DNA of 64,000 nt from Sipunculus nudus (lineage: Eukaryota; Annelida; Sipuncula; Golfingiida; Sipunculidae). How positions within the stretch are numbered: position 1 is the first letter of the stretch; each line of letters opens with the position of its first letter. Positions 1 to 12,207 of this stretch are shown one piece after another. The stretch spans positions 8,061,519-8,125,518 of the forward strand of contig CM049306.1 of NCBI GenBank assembly GCA_026874595.1. Reading direction: 5' to 3'. A model generated the notes under the pieces. That model had not been told where the DNA came from, did no database searches, and saw only the letters and a list, made by a program, of their open reading frames with translations. Position numbers and translations under genes: made by a program.

Positions 1-330
1 ATTAATTATATTACTTTCAAACACAGAGCTGCATCAACCCAAACATTTACGTCAATGTTTCGCCACTAACATCAATATTACCATTTCACCCACACACTTG
101 CCTATTAAACTTCTTCATCTGAATACTACATTCAAAGTGTAAGAAATAAAGATTATTTCAGTTGCTAATTTTTTACTTATTACTTTTATATATTACTATT
201 TTAAATTAATGTTATGTCATTAGATTGATATATCCAAGAAAAAAGAAAGATCTAGATAAAGGTAATTAATTTAACTTTCTTAAAGATATCCAGTGACATG
301 AGCTACTTATAGGGTGATAAAATATTACGA
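1..330. other. AT-rich non-coding sequence
   Basis: No open reading frame of note, no RNA gene and no repeat structure was seen before the MITE that starts at 331. Confidence 0.5.
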
Positions 331-834
331 AGTGCTTCGTGCGACAGGGGTCTGACTTCCGGTGTAACATAGAAATGCAACCTCCCGGAGGAAACCCACT
401 ACATGCCATTATTAACATGATCTATAATTTAGGTGCTTAGTCATCAGTTATTATCTGATTAACATTGATAACATTCTCAATTGTTCATACTCGATACACC
501 ATATCCTAAAACTGGCAAAAAAAATCCTATGCTAAAACTTGACAATGAACTCTAAAATGAAGCCATTTTCCTCCCTCCATGCACGTTATTATGAACTAAA
601 GAGTTTTTTTTCTGATGATCATATGTGCGCAAATTATACTAGAACAAAATCATCCCCATCAAGCTAAAAAATTAATTGTCCGATCACTATCTAATCACTT
701 TGATCTCATTAATAACGGTCCTCTGCAAGGCTTTTCCCGTTAATCTTATTAATGACGGCAATCCGGTTAATCCCTCTGTCCAAATAACCGGGCTTAATCA
801 GCCACGATCTTAGACCCCTGTTGCACGAAGCAAC
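331..834. mobile_element. MITE-like element with ~25-bp terminal inverted repeats
   Basis: The left end (331-355) reads GTGCTTCGTGCGACAGGGGT and the right end (about 809-834) is its inverted counterpart with a few mismatches (TTGCTTCGTGCAACAGGGGT on the other strand). The roughly 500-bp interior has no coding capacity. This is the structure of a non-autonomous DNA transposon. No clear target-site duplication was found, so the exact ends are approximate and the superfamily is not assigned. Confidence 0.65.
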
Positions 835-894
835 TCCACTGGTGCGACCGGGTATCGTGGTTGCACTAGTCCAATGAAGCGTAACTGGTCACGT

Positions 895-932
895 GGGGGG
901 GTCGCAGGAAGAGGCCTCGACCCCCCCCCCCC
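895..932. repeat. G-tract/C-tract hairpin
   Basis: GGGGGGGTCG at 895-904 is followed 13 bp later by CGACCCCCC and more C, so the segment can fold into a GC hairpin with a GGCCTC-containing loop. It lies just beyond the 331-834 element. Confidence 0.45.
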
Positions 933-934
933 TG

Positions 935-3536
935 GTAGGAAGGACGGCCATAATATTAATCCATTTTTGTCAAGATATGAGATACATGATTGCTTGGAGT
1001 ATGGGCATTATAAATTCGCTATGCAATAGAAGGTCCTGGAGGGCAGGGATTTGGCATTAAAACTTGGTCGACTGCTGGATAAGGGGAGCCTTTGAATCTC
1101 TTACTGTATAACAATGATGCCATCGTAATGGCTATAAAAGCAACATTGTGTTGGACATTATACCTTTCTGCATGTTCTACTTTAAAAATTTTATTTTTTA
1201 AACTGCAATTTTCAATACACAACAATCTTTCATCACTGAAAATTACATAAAAAGCATTTTTATTTATGATTTAACATCTTAGACCCAAAGGCTTAAGTAA
1301 TTATTTTTGTTTATTGCAAACAACAGGGAAATAACTACCATTTTTATTAGTCTCATAAAGTCATATACATACCATTTTTAGCTTCTCCTCTGTGATGTCA
1401 AAATGCATTTGCACCAAACTCCCCACTGCTGTGTTTACTCCACGACATAAAAGCTAAGAATTTGGTTCGCTTGGAACCCTTGAATTCACTCAATTCTTGA
1501 AATTGTGTATCTTGAATGCATGTTAAGCTGAATGAATACTGCCCTTGCATATTTTTACAAAAAGTAATCATAAGAATAGCATGACAGCAATGGGGGGTTG
1601 ACCACCTAGAGAGAGAAGGGCGGATGCCGACCTAAGTTTGAACAGCACTAATGAGAGAATGCCTAGGTGTAGTCTTGTTTAGTAGGTGGTTTTCATGAAT
1701 TTTCAATCTCTGATAAATATAATTAAGTTGATGCAAAAATTGGTTTGGTAACGGGCCATGTTGGCTCAGCGAGCAAAGGTCAAGCAGTTCATGGTTTCAG
1801 ATTCTGAGACAGTTTCAAGCGCCAGGGTTGCAAAGTTTTAAAAGCGAGTCTTTTTTACATACAAAAATATAATATTTAGCTGAATTTCTTGGTCATTCCA
1901 ATATAGTACTATATCTTCCTTAGATTACTTAAGTCTCCTTGTCATAATGGCAAAATTTGATTTTACACGATTTTTTTCCCCCGAATGGGGTTTTAAGTTC
2001 ACCAGTTTACTCTGAAGCTTTTTATGCGGCGGTATCCAGGATCTAGGATATTGCCGCATTTTATGCAGTTAGTTAATGTCAAGCCCTGAAATCAAGTGTG
2101 TGTATATATAAAGGTCCAGAAGGCAGGCTGTATATGTTTATGCACTAACCCCTTCACTGAAAATAATTCCTTATAATTACTATATGACATATTTACATAC
2201 GTCAGTTGTTAGGCCTAAGATCTGCAAAAAAGTGTGGTGTTGGTTTCAGTTTGGTTTTCATGCTTTATTATTGTTGTAAGTAGTATGAACACTCAAAAAC
2301 TGGAGAATCATGATCGCCTGCAAGCCATAAGTTTCCTCTTGCCACTTTGAACGGACAAGGCTATCAAGAATCCGTTTTCAAAACAAACATAACAATGGCG
2401 TTTTTATACAAAAATTGTGCGACGCACCTGGCAAGAGTTGTTGGGAATAACGGACCAAATTTAAGCTGGAAGGACTGAACAGTAGCAAATCATGTCATCA
2501 GACAGACATGATATGACAGAAACAATGTGCTAGGGAATAATCAGGAGTTGGGTGTATAAACGTAACCATGATCTCTTCATTCAGGGCCCCTGTGACCACA
2601 GCAATGACATCAACTGATCAAGTCATCAGTGATGCAATGCCTCTTCTCGCCAGTGATGGCTACACCTTCGCGGCTCAATGACCCCTTAAGCTAAATGCTG
2701 ATTGCAATGTGTCATTTTATAAACAAAGGTTATAAATTTACCTCAATCCGTGTTTTATGCCGGCTTCTTTATTCCAGTCCCATCAGGATGTTTGTGTCCT
2801 AGGTGGACAAGTTAGGTGACATGAACATTCACCGAATATCAGATTGTCAGTTAAAGGTCACACCTGACCGGAAAAGGAAGTGCATACATGACACGAATAG
2901 TACACAAAAATATATTGAACATTTCTGTTCATTGTTTGAATTATCTAGTACAGGCAGAATACGAACAACTATCTTAAGCTATGTAATGATTCATGATGTA
3001 TCAATTTGCATTTATATGAACGATTTACTTATTAATAAGCAGTGCGTATTTATATATAGAGCGTTAAATATGTAGTGCGGCTGTGGACTACTTTACACTC
3101 TCCAGGCAGAGGTAGGTTGCATATATTAAAAGGGGAGGAGCTAAATTCCTGGTTGCTCAGATACGGTTGCTAAGAGAGCTGTACGCGTGATTCCTTGCCC
3201 TTTCCCTTGGAATGTTGGGAAGTATCAAAGGGAAATATCATAACATATAACGTCGGATCGACGTTACAATATTTGCTGAAACCGCGTATTACTTTTATTA
3301 AATGACTATATGAAAACTATGAACGTCAACTTGACGAAACGTCAGAAACACAAATTTTATACCAACACGTCCAAGAGGAAGAACGTTTTTTATTTTGTTC
3401 ATAAAATTGACAAACTATTGAATGGGTTAATTTTAAATCGTGATGCCGATGTTGGATCAACTGCACAATTATAGGCTAGGTTTGCTACGAAAATGCCATA
3501 TAGGCATACTTTAATTATTATTACCCAGCATATACA
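935..3536. other. Non-coding sequence without recognised genes
   Basis: Short open frames occur on both strands but none shows a recognisable domain, splice context or codon bias. No tRNA or repeat structure was recognised here. Confidence 0.4.
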
Positions 3537-3585
3537 AATAATAATAACAATAATAATGATAATAATAGTAACAATAATAATAATA

Positions 3586-3642
<57 letters not shown>

Positions 3643-3643
3643 A
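3537..3643. repeat. (AAT)n/(ATT)n palindromic microsatellite
   Basis: An imperfect AAT array switches into a long uninterrupted ATT array, so the two halves are mutually complementary. Translated, it gives a meaningless poly-isoleucine frame on the minus strand. Confidence 0.9.
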
Positions 3644-4807
3644 ACAACCATTAATATAAACCTTTATTTATTGCTTACTAAGAGTTATATTTTTTGTATT
3701 TCAACTGCATTATTTCTAAAGGTTATTTTCACGAAATCAACGGTTGCCTTGCACATTCAGTCTGTTTAGTTGTCGAATAACTTAGGCCTACGTACGTCCA
3801 GCTGCGTTATATGTAGCCATGGCTTTATTCTATTCTAATATGATGACTGTATATGTGTGCACCCAGGCGTAAAATATGCACGACTGAGGTTATGCACGGT
3901 GAGTTGACCCGCTTGTACCCATGCACATACTTCTCTCACTCACACAAGGCCATTAAACCCATGAAATATGACATGCAGGGGAGTTAATATCTAGTAAAGG
4001 TGGGATAAAAGGTTAAGGGTAATCAGTGAAAGGTGAAGAACCGAGAAGGAATTCAAATGTCACGGTTTATATTACATAATCGGAACAAATATATATTACC
4101 TTGATTTTTTCATAAAAATAAAGATATCACAAAAAATGAATAAGGGATAAAAAAGCCAATACGAAATGAAAAATTACACATCTATATAGTTGTTTCTTAT
4201 ATACCTGTTAAAAATGAAAAAAAAATAAATATTGTACACTGCAGTAAAACTGGCAAAGGTCCATGATTTTTTTATTCCACTCATTGGAATGGGGAGGGGG
4301 CTATATATTACACTTCCATGACAAACACGTACGTGTGCATGGGTGTGAACGCACGATACAAACACGAAATAAATATGGATTCAACCCTCGGTGATCCATG
4401 TATTTTGTTCATATCCATATATTATATCCAGGCAAGGCCAGTGTGGGGAGTACATGTACTAGCGTGCCTTTTCATGTAACCATGCAGTGTAACTGTCCAG
4501 AATCCATACAGTGCACCGTTATATAATGTGTACAACTCTGCAGAGTGCGTGGTGTGTAGTTCTAAATGAGTATTGTACCTATAACGTATATACTTGAATG
4601 GCAGCTTATGTAGCGGATTTGATGGCTCCCGTGTAATGGGACAATTAATAAAGTTAACCTGATCGATGCACTCCGGGCAGATCCCCCTTTTCGTCAAAAG
4701 CCATGCAGTCAATTCAAATCCTGTGACCGGCATTGGTTTGTGTGGTGGCTATAGACGTAACTGATATTTAATTTCGTTTGATGTAGTTAAATGTAATAAA
4801 GTTTTAA

Positions 4808-4814
<7 letters not shown>

Positions 4815-4846
<32 letters not shown>
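4815..4846. repeat. (TA)16 microsatellite
   Basis: Pure alternating TA. One of more than twenty such tracts between 4.8 and 37.5 kb. Confidence 0.95.
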
Positions 4847-4849
<3 letters not shown>

Positions 4850-5186
4850 CTAGTGCATACAATTTATATTTTGCAGCTTGTAACCCATTTACATGCCAAT
4901 GAAACGTAATGAAGTTCATGAACTTGTCCATGAAATTAATTATATATTATTAATGGAATAGCTCAGGCACTCAGCTGCAGACATAACATAACCCCGATAT
5001 ATAGGCCATATGATCTGATCAAAGATTGCTGGCTCACTGACATGCAGATGGGTCTTTCGTTGCAGGTCAAACAAAAAGTATCGGGATAACTTGAATTCCA
5101 GGGATGCTTGTGTACAAATGTATACATATAGAAGAGCTCGGTGCATGGATACTGCGGGCAAGATAGAATACATCAAGGTCCATGAT

Positions 5187-5193
<7 letters not shown>

Positions 5194-5253
<60 letters not shown>
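5194..5253. repeat. (AT)30 microsatellite
   Basis: Pure alternating AT, 60 bp. Confidence 0.95.
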
Positions 5254-5256
<3 letters not shown>

Positions 5257-5375
5257 TATTTCGATGAAAAGATGTATATGTATTGTTAACCCGCCCCCCT
5301 GTGAGGTGTATACTTTTATTTTTTATTGTATTTTTTATTAATATATCTGTATTCAGGATGGCATGGTCAGAATAT

Positions 5376-5490
5376 ACTGATCTTCCACAAGGCCCTGATA
5401 GTAATTGAGATTTTAAACATGATCAAATAGCATGACAGTATTGGGCTATACTATACAAGCAAACATATAACATATATTGTTAGTTCCTGT
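5376..5490 (+). repeat. Diverged fragment related to the 35.7-kb element
   Basis: TCTTCCACAAGGCCCTGATAG here resembles ATTCCACAAAGCCCTATTAG at about 35856, and both are followed by an AAACATAT...ATTGTTAGTTC block in the same order. The order and spacing suggest an old fragment of the same family as 35714-37282. Similarity was judged by eye only. Confidence 0.4.
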
Positions 5491-5708
5491 ACTTGTATGA
5501 ACATTATTTAGAGTTAATTAAAGAATATACGGATTTATTAGGCCTATATAGGTGCCGTTATCAGGGGTATGACGTATAAGTCTATGGTAACCAAATTCCC
5601 ATAATTTCCAAAGAAACATTGAAAGAGTTTGTATAAATGAGAGGTGCTTCTATTCACGCAGGTAGGCGTATTCATATAAAGTACCTTACTACATATCAGG
5701 TACTATAA

Positions 5709-5719
5709 ATATATATATA

Positions 5720-5769
<50 letters not shown>
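5709..5769. repeat. (AT)n microsatellite, interrupted once
   Basis: Two AT arrays separated by GA. Confidence 0.95.
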
Positions 5770-5770
<1 letters not shown>

Positions 5771-6095
5771 GCTCAGACATGCGTCTGGTATACACCACGG
5801 GTGCCTGGATATTTAATTTAATATTGTATTTGTAATTTAAATATAAGAAATACACTTACGGATTTTGAAACTGTTGAAATTGACATGTTTTAACAGACAA
5901 AATACATATTTAAAAATACAATATGTGAAGTAAAAACATAATACTTTGTGTAACTATCATATTTATACAGTCAAAATTAATACAGAATGTAATATGAAAT
6001 TTTAACATAAAATTAAATTTTTTATTATAAAAATCAAAATAGCCTAAATTAAAATGCAAATAAAAGTTTTGATTAATCAATCGATCTATCAGCCA

Positions 6096-6120
6096 ACTTA
6101 CTTACTTACTTACTTACTTA
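6096..6120. repeat. (ACTT)6 microsatellite
   Basis: Six perfect tetranucleotide units. Confidence 0.9.
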
Positions 6121-6375
6121 GGTACATGGCAGGTACATGTAGGCGTGCTTTTATCTTCGTGTTTTATTCATTTATAACTGTACTGAGCATTAGGTAATTT
6201 TGTTTATCAACACCAGATGGCGGAACTATATATCATTGAAACGTAATTACTAATGAGGATAACACGAAGTACCATGGATGAAACTTAACAAAAGCGTTGG
6301 CGATACGTGTTGTGTAATTTTGGAGGAAAAGAAATAAAATGTTTAGAAAATACAATAACGAATAAGTTCAAAATT

Positions 6376-6448
6376 AGGTTCTGACGAGGTTCGAACTCGT
6401 GACCTTCTGCGTGTAAAGCAGACGTGATAACCACTACACCACAGAACC
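6376..6448 (-). tRNA. tRNA-Val (anticodon UAC)
   Basis: On the minus strand the sequence folds as a standard cloverleaf. The acceptor GGTTCTG pairs with CAGAACC, the D-arm contains GTGTAGTGGTTATC, and the anticodon stem TCTGC/GCAGA encloses loop TTTACAC with anticodon TAC. The T-stem is ACGAG/CTCGT with loop TTCGAAC. The internal A and B boxes are intact and there is no intron. A TTTT run follows shortly after the 3' end and could serve as the Pol III terminator. One oddity: the base in the discriminator position is T, whereas A is usual for valine tRNAs. The gene may therefore be slightly decayed or simply divergent. Confidence 0.9.
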
Positions 6449-6677
6449 AGCTGATTTCTTAGGCCATTTCAAATGTCCAAAAGGTAAAGTCATCACTGCC
6501 CGTGATCACAGCTCCATTTTTTTCTCCTATACTTGCCAGTTTAGGCTATATATATAGACCAGTCATTCATATAATTAATTATGTACATCTGTCGAGTTAA
6601 ATTTCGATTTGGGACTACACGCCCGTAGCTGACTGCTGATTGGGAAGGTTCGTCGACTTCTTCACTGATGGTGGAAC

Positions 6678-6778
<101 letters not shown>

Positions 6779-7139
6779 CGATGTTTTCTTTTAACGGAAT
6801 AAAAACAATCCAAATAAGTAATTCGTAATTGGATATTGGGTCTGATCAAACTATTTTAAACATTTCAAGATGGGCGACCCAATATTTGATCTGTATTTGG
6901 GTCAGAACAGACCCGGGGTCAGATCGGAAAACAGCGTGCATTATATATATTTATGTGCAAAAAAGTTCCACATGCAAGCAGACGAGCCTATCCGGTATAT
7001 GCATGCAGTGCCCTTTTCTCTCCATTTAATCGAGTATTATAATAGCAATTAACTTTATTTCCCAATGCACAACATGCATGTGACCATGCATGCATGCACC
7101 ATAACATATATCATGCATGCATGCATGGTTAGGCCTAGG

Positions 7140-7141
<2 letters not shown>

Positions 7142-7215
<74 letters not shown>
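7142..7215. repeat. (TA)37 microsatellite
   Basis: Pure tract, preceded by ATGCATGC runs and AGGCCTAGGCCT at 7077-7141. Confidence 0.95.
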
Positions 7216-7216
<1 letters not shown>

Positions 7217-7518
7217 CTAAAGTACGGTTAGTTTGACTTCATCAGTTTGTGCTACTGATCTGTTTCGTAAGAGCAGCATTCAAGCCGGCTCACTCTTCAG
7301 GTACAAACTGGAGTGATCCCATATATATATATATTTATGGTTATTCCGTGAATAAATGTTTATACATTTAAAAAAAAGTTATAATTTTCATTTTATGCAA
7401 ACTTATAGCCTATGATGTCTTCTTGATGCGCTTATTGAGACAGGGTTATTCTTACCTATAAAATCATATATACCCCTCGTAATCTTATCTGTCTGTATTT
7501 TTACTAGTATAAATATGT

Positions 7519-7539
7519 ATATATATATATATGTTATGG

Positions 7540-7580
<41 letters not shown>

Positions 7581-7608
7581 ATGGAAATATATATATATAT
7601 ATATATAT
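7519..7608. repeat. Compound (TA)n with repeated TATGTTATGGAAATAT spacer
   Basis: Three AT arrays are separated by two identical TATGTTATGGAAATAT spacers, indicating duplication of an array-plus-spacer unit. Confidence 0.9.
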
Positions 7609-7728
7609 TCTGTTCCACATGGACATGCAAGAATTATTTTGATATTTTGCATAATTTTATAAAATGATAGGTCAATCCCAAAAGAAAAACTGCAGTGAAG
7701 AGGATATTTATATTTAGACATGTATATG

Positions 7729-7731
<3 letters not shown>

Positions 7732-7794
<63 letters not shown>

Positions 7795-7797
7795 TAT
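7732..7797. repeat. (AT)n microsatellite with one G interruption
   Basis: 66 bp of nearly pure AT. Confidence 0.95.
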
Positions 7798-8391
7798 TTG
7801 ATGGTGTTCCTAAATGACTGTCACGAAACTCCTTGTATGCCTATTAGCCACGCTGCGGGTTAATTGGTTTTTAAGTGCCGGAACGATGCCAAGGAGGCCT
7901 ATAACTTAAATTTCTTCATTTTTCATATTTTGCTATAGACCATGAGGAATTTGGTATAATTTTGTGAAATTTCTTGGGCATGGTTAAAATGGAGTAAATG
8001 GACACTGTCTTCGAAATGCATGGATATACATGTGAAGTCAAAATGGCATGCATGACAAATGTTTTAAATTAAAGACAATTAAATGGCCACAACTTAAATT
8101 ATAAGAACAGATGGAGCCATTTGCACACAATTATCGTTTGTCAGATTTCTAGCTGAGGCAACATTATATATTATAAGGAACATGCAAATACTGCAGATAT
8201 TTTAATGTATATACACGCAACATGTGACGGTCTTAACAGGATTCTGTTGAAAAGGAACATGACATAATACATTCTTAACCTACATATATATAATAAATAA
8301 ATGGGAGGGACATTTTATTTGTGTTTTTTTTATGAAGATTGTACACTATAATCTTTAGATCTTTCATAAACATAAAAAGAAATCATGTACG
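7798..8391. other. Non-coding sequence
   Basis: AT-rich, with no open frame, RNA gene or repeat recognised. Confidence 0.4.
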
Positions 8392-8540
8392 TGGACTCGA
8401 AACCGGACTAGAGTCCATGCACTTTTTTAGGGGCTTGAACTGGGATTTGTTATGACTCGAGGATTCAGGACTAGGACTGGACTCGGAGATTCGGGACTCG
8501 AGAAATCAGGCCAAGTCCATCTCGAGTCCATGCAGTTGAA
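8392..8540. repeat. Degenerate GGACTCG/GACTCGAG array
   Basis: The block is made largely of short variants of GGACTCG, GACTCGAG and GAGTCCATG. A second block of the same type lies at 9931-10110, on the other side of the 8713-9872 element. Confidence 0.6.
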
Positions 8541-8712
8541 AAAACAAAACCTCATTCTCAAATAATACGAAGAGTTATCAACATATATATGCATGTGAAC
8601 TGCTAACGGAATATTTAAAAAAGGCTTCATATTACCAATATTTAGCTCTGGATCGGGAGAATTACAGGAATTACACATTCAAGTAAATGTGCCTGTATAA
8701 ACTAGAATACGG

Positions 8713-9872
8713 GTAGTCGACAAGCGACTACGTGTATCCGCCAAAATCAGAGTGGAACGGGTGAAGTGAGGCATGGATTGAGTGGCAAATGGAAATAGAG
8801 TGAGATCTGTTGCATATTAGCATGGATGTCTGCAGCCGAAATGTGTATGTAGGTTGCGCCACCTACCACAAATCAAGAAAGCTGTCCAATTTGTATACAT
8901 ATGCAAGATTTTAGGCAGAAATGTCAAACCACTACATGTATATGAGTGATTTTATCCCACCGCAGAAAATCAGAAGGACTTGTGAAAAATTTGTGGTAGG
9001 TGGCGCCACCAATTTTGTGTATGATTAAGAGCTATTTAAGATCTATACACATGCAAAATTTCAGGGGGATATGTCCAACCAGTCTTGAGATATAAGCCTG
9101 AATGTCTGCAGCGTTTACATAATTGTAGGTGGCACCACCTGCCAAAAAATCGAGAAAGCTATCCAAGATGTATAAACATGCAAAATTTTTAGGCAGATAA
9201 GTCAAACCGCTACAGAGATCAGAATGATTTTAGCCCTCGGCAGACAAACAGACGGAGGCTGTGCAAAAATGGTTGCAGGTGGCCCCTCCAGTTTTGTGTA
9301 TGATAAAGAGCTATGTGAGATCTATACACATGCAAAAGTTTGGCCCAATCGGTCAAACGATTCCCGAGATATGAGCTTGGGTGTCTGCAGTGTGAACGTG
9401 AATGTAGATGGCGCCACCTGTCATAAAATCAAAAAGCTATCCAGGATGTATACGTATGCCGAATTTCAGGTGAATTAGTCAAACCACTGCAGAGAGATGA
9501 GTGATTTTAACCCAAGGCAGATGAACAGATGGACACTGTTGCAGGTGGCGCCACCATTTTTGTGTATGTTATAAAGCTATCCAAGGGCTACATCTGTACA
9601 AAAAAAATCCTGATCGGTCAAACGGTTCCTGAGATATGTGGGTTTATGTGTGGAAACAGACGCACAAATGGACGCTGGGCAGAGAGGAAAGGTCAGAGGT
9701 CAAGGTCAATTGGTAAGGCACCAGTTCACATGTGACCCGATGATTGGTGTAAGTTTCGGAAAAATCCGTCCAGTAGTCTCAGAGGAGTTCTCCGGAAACG
9801 AACGCTGCGGCGGCGGCGGCGAAACCCGGTCAAAAACATAGTATCCGCAAAACTTCGTTTTGGCGGATACAC
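8713..9872. mobile_element. Non-autonomous element with end hairpins and tandem GGTGGCGCCACC units
   Basis: The left end is a hairpin, GTAGTCG/CGACTAC at 8713-8731, followed by GTGTATCCGCCAAAA (8732-8746). The right end contains the exact inverse TTTTGGCGGATACAC (9858-9872), itself the second arm of a hairpin that starts at 9841. The interior holds about three diverged units of roughly 277 bp, starting near 8827, 9103 and 9380. Each unit carries two copies of a GGTGGCGCCACC-like dyad. No protein is encoded. Terminal inverted repeats, terminal hairpins and internal tandem repeats suggest a MITE or a Helentron-type non-autonomous element. The class is not settled. Confidence 0.65.
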
Positions 9873-9930
9873 TTAACATAAAAACACAAGATAATCTCAA
9901 ATTTTCACTTTCTTTTAACAAGGAAATTCA

Positions 9931-10110
9931 TAATGGACTCGTACACGAAGAGGGTGGACTTGGACTCGAACCTGAAGGACTCGCACTTGGACTCAGACTC
10001 CAGTGACCCGGACTCGGTTCTCATTCTGTAATGAGCTGCATGACCTCTTTTCGGAGTATATGATGCTGGAACTTTATATATATATATATACTCGGATAAT
10101 GTGGACTCGA
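9931..10110. repeat. Second degenerate GGACTCG array
   Basis: GGACTCG, TGGACTTGGACTCG and related short motifs recur. It matches the block at 8392-8540 in character. Confidence 0.55.
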
Positions 10111-10223
10111 CTCCATCAATGATTTTTTTATATATTTGGTGTAAATTTCAGATTTCCTATATAATTTTTATAGAAAACATTTAGTGTATGGTTATACATT
10201 CCCTGATTTATATAATTATATAC

Positions 10224-10336
<113 letters not shown>

Positions 10337-10788
10337 TAAGTGGTGTGCCTATTAATCGATTAAATGGATGTTAGTCGTTTTCGATTAAAAACGATTATGT
10401 ATACATATGCAAAGAATCTAATCCTGTCAGACTTATACGAGCACAAAGTAACGAACAGAAACAAAACGGAGCCATGCCGCATGCGCAGCCAACAATTGGA
10501 TGCGGTGGATGGATGGTTTAATTTAAATACCGATGTAGTATGTACATATCAGCAAGACTCTTAACTGGGGTCAACATTTTAGGTGTAGTAAAAATAATCA
10601 TTCAGTGATTCTAAGGAAGTCAGTCAGGATATCTCGATATACGATCTGCACTAAATTCAGTGTTGGTCCGACTTCCTATAGCCGTCAGCCATGTTATCTC
10701 CGGCTGTGTTTTCAGCCCTTCTCTTTGCTATGCGCGGACACCGTGTATGTTTCACCTCGGCGCCCCTCTTTCAGTCCACACAATAAAG

Positions 10789-10796
10789 TATATAAG
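10789..10796 (+). promoter_or_regulatory. Candidate TATA box for the Rho GTPase gene
   Basis: TATATAAG matches the TATA consensus exactly. It lies about 1.4 kb upstream of the GTPase start codon, and a strong donor/acceptor pair (11307 and 11809) could link a first exon starting near 10820 to the coding exon. The assignment is inferred from position and consensus only. Confidence 0.35.
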
Positions 10797-11306
10797 GGAT
10801 AGGTTGTTACGTAATGTCGGACTCAAGACGGAGCAGCTTATCTCATAATAGAGGTCAGAGCTAAGGCAAATGTGTTGTGTATACATGTATTCCTGAGAGG
10901 GTTCTGAGCCGACGTTCAGTGGGGAGTGCACTTTTGTGGTTGAGTGCACGCGGTAGACTGTTTGACCTATATGTGCCAATCTCGCTGTCACATACAGCGT
11001 GTGTCACTGAGAGTGTTAGCATACACAAAAGTTCAGGAAACAGTCCACTGCTGATCACCATAGCTTAATTAACGGTATACAAGTATGTGAACATTCGGTG
11101 GGAGTGAAGGATTGGTCACATTAAGAGGATTGTCGCAGTGTATCCGGGTGTTGTACGAAGTTTGAAATCAGCGCTGTGTGTGTATGTTAGAAGGTACTAT
11201 ACATATCAACGCTGTGTACATAGGAAGTATAGCCCAAGTTCACAACTACAGCAAGGGCGCAGTCTGTTTCTGATGTTATCGCTCAAAAGAGTGTCACTCG
11301 CAAAAG

Positions 11307-11809
11307 GTCAGTCTTTTTATTTTTAAATCCCATTGGCACCCTATATTTTCATAAAATAGGCTACATACAATATAGCTCCTCAGGTGATAGGTTTTATGAA
11401 GTGATTTTATGTTACAAACAAATTACTGAATTACACCTAATGTTTCCCAGCATGACAATGAAATCGTAGGCTAATGGGATTATTGACTAGCCTACTCTGT
11501 TGCCAAGCGCAAGTCAAACTTACAAACTTAACTGGGGCAAGGTCGATATAGAGCCATTATTAACTTTTGTTGAGGAAGTTTTCATCAAAGTATAAAGTTC
11601 ATAAGACTCGGGGTTTCACTCCTAAACTATTTTTGAAAGAGCAGTTTGGCTAATATGTTTTAATATTCATGACATGAAATAATCTCAAGAGGTTGATTTC
11701 AAAGGGTATATAGGCTACACAGGCCTATTAAAGTGAGTGGGGAAATGGTTGGTTCTGTTTAGTTTGAGGTATATTTTGGATGACTCTGTACATGTCTGTT
11801 TCTTTTCAG
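11307..11809 (+). other. Inferred 5' UTR intron of the Rho GTPase gene
   Basis: CAAAAG|GTCAGT at 11306/11307 is a fair donor. TGTTTCTTTTCAG|ACTCC ending at 11809 is a strong acceptor with a clear pyrimidine tract. Removing the interval leaves a 5' UTR exon that runs into the coding exon at 12208. Transcript evidence would be needed to confirm it. Confidence 0.4.
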
Positions 11810-12207
11810 ACTCCGAGCTCCCCATGCAGTAACCCTTCACCGAGGTCACAAATCTCTACCTAAAACCACTCTTGAGTAGTCGGCAGAGGACGGGTTATTG
11901 TCACTGTTTTGTTTCCGCATACCAGTTCTTATCGCTGGCAAACACCCGCAGGAAAGAAGATTTAAATGAACAAACAGATGTAGCAAGGAGGCGATGCCTA
12001 AGGCCACGTGTCTGCACGATTCATGTAAATAAAAATATGGATGCTCATTCATATAAGCTGTCTGTAGTGAGGCTGTAATTGTGATAGCACTTTTCCAACG
12101 GCGGGAATGCACAAATTGCAATTTTAGCGGAGAGTTAAGTATATGTGATATTTATTTTATTTTTAGCATTATATTGTGAGTTTTAGAAATCCTCAGCGCG
12201 TTTTACC

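Noticed and set aside
3399-3647. Poly-isoleucine membrane-like frame, minus strand
   Set aside because: Translation of the (ATT)n microsatellite.
9224-9478. 84-codon frame in the dyad element
   Set aside because: It runs through tandem repeat units and is not kept open in the sister units.
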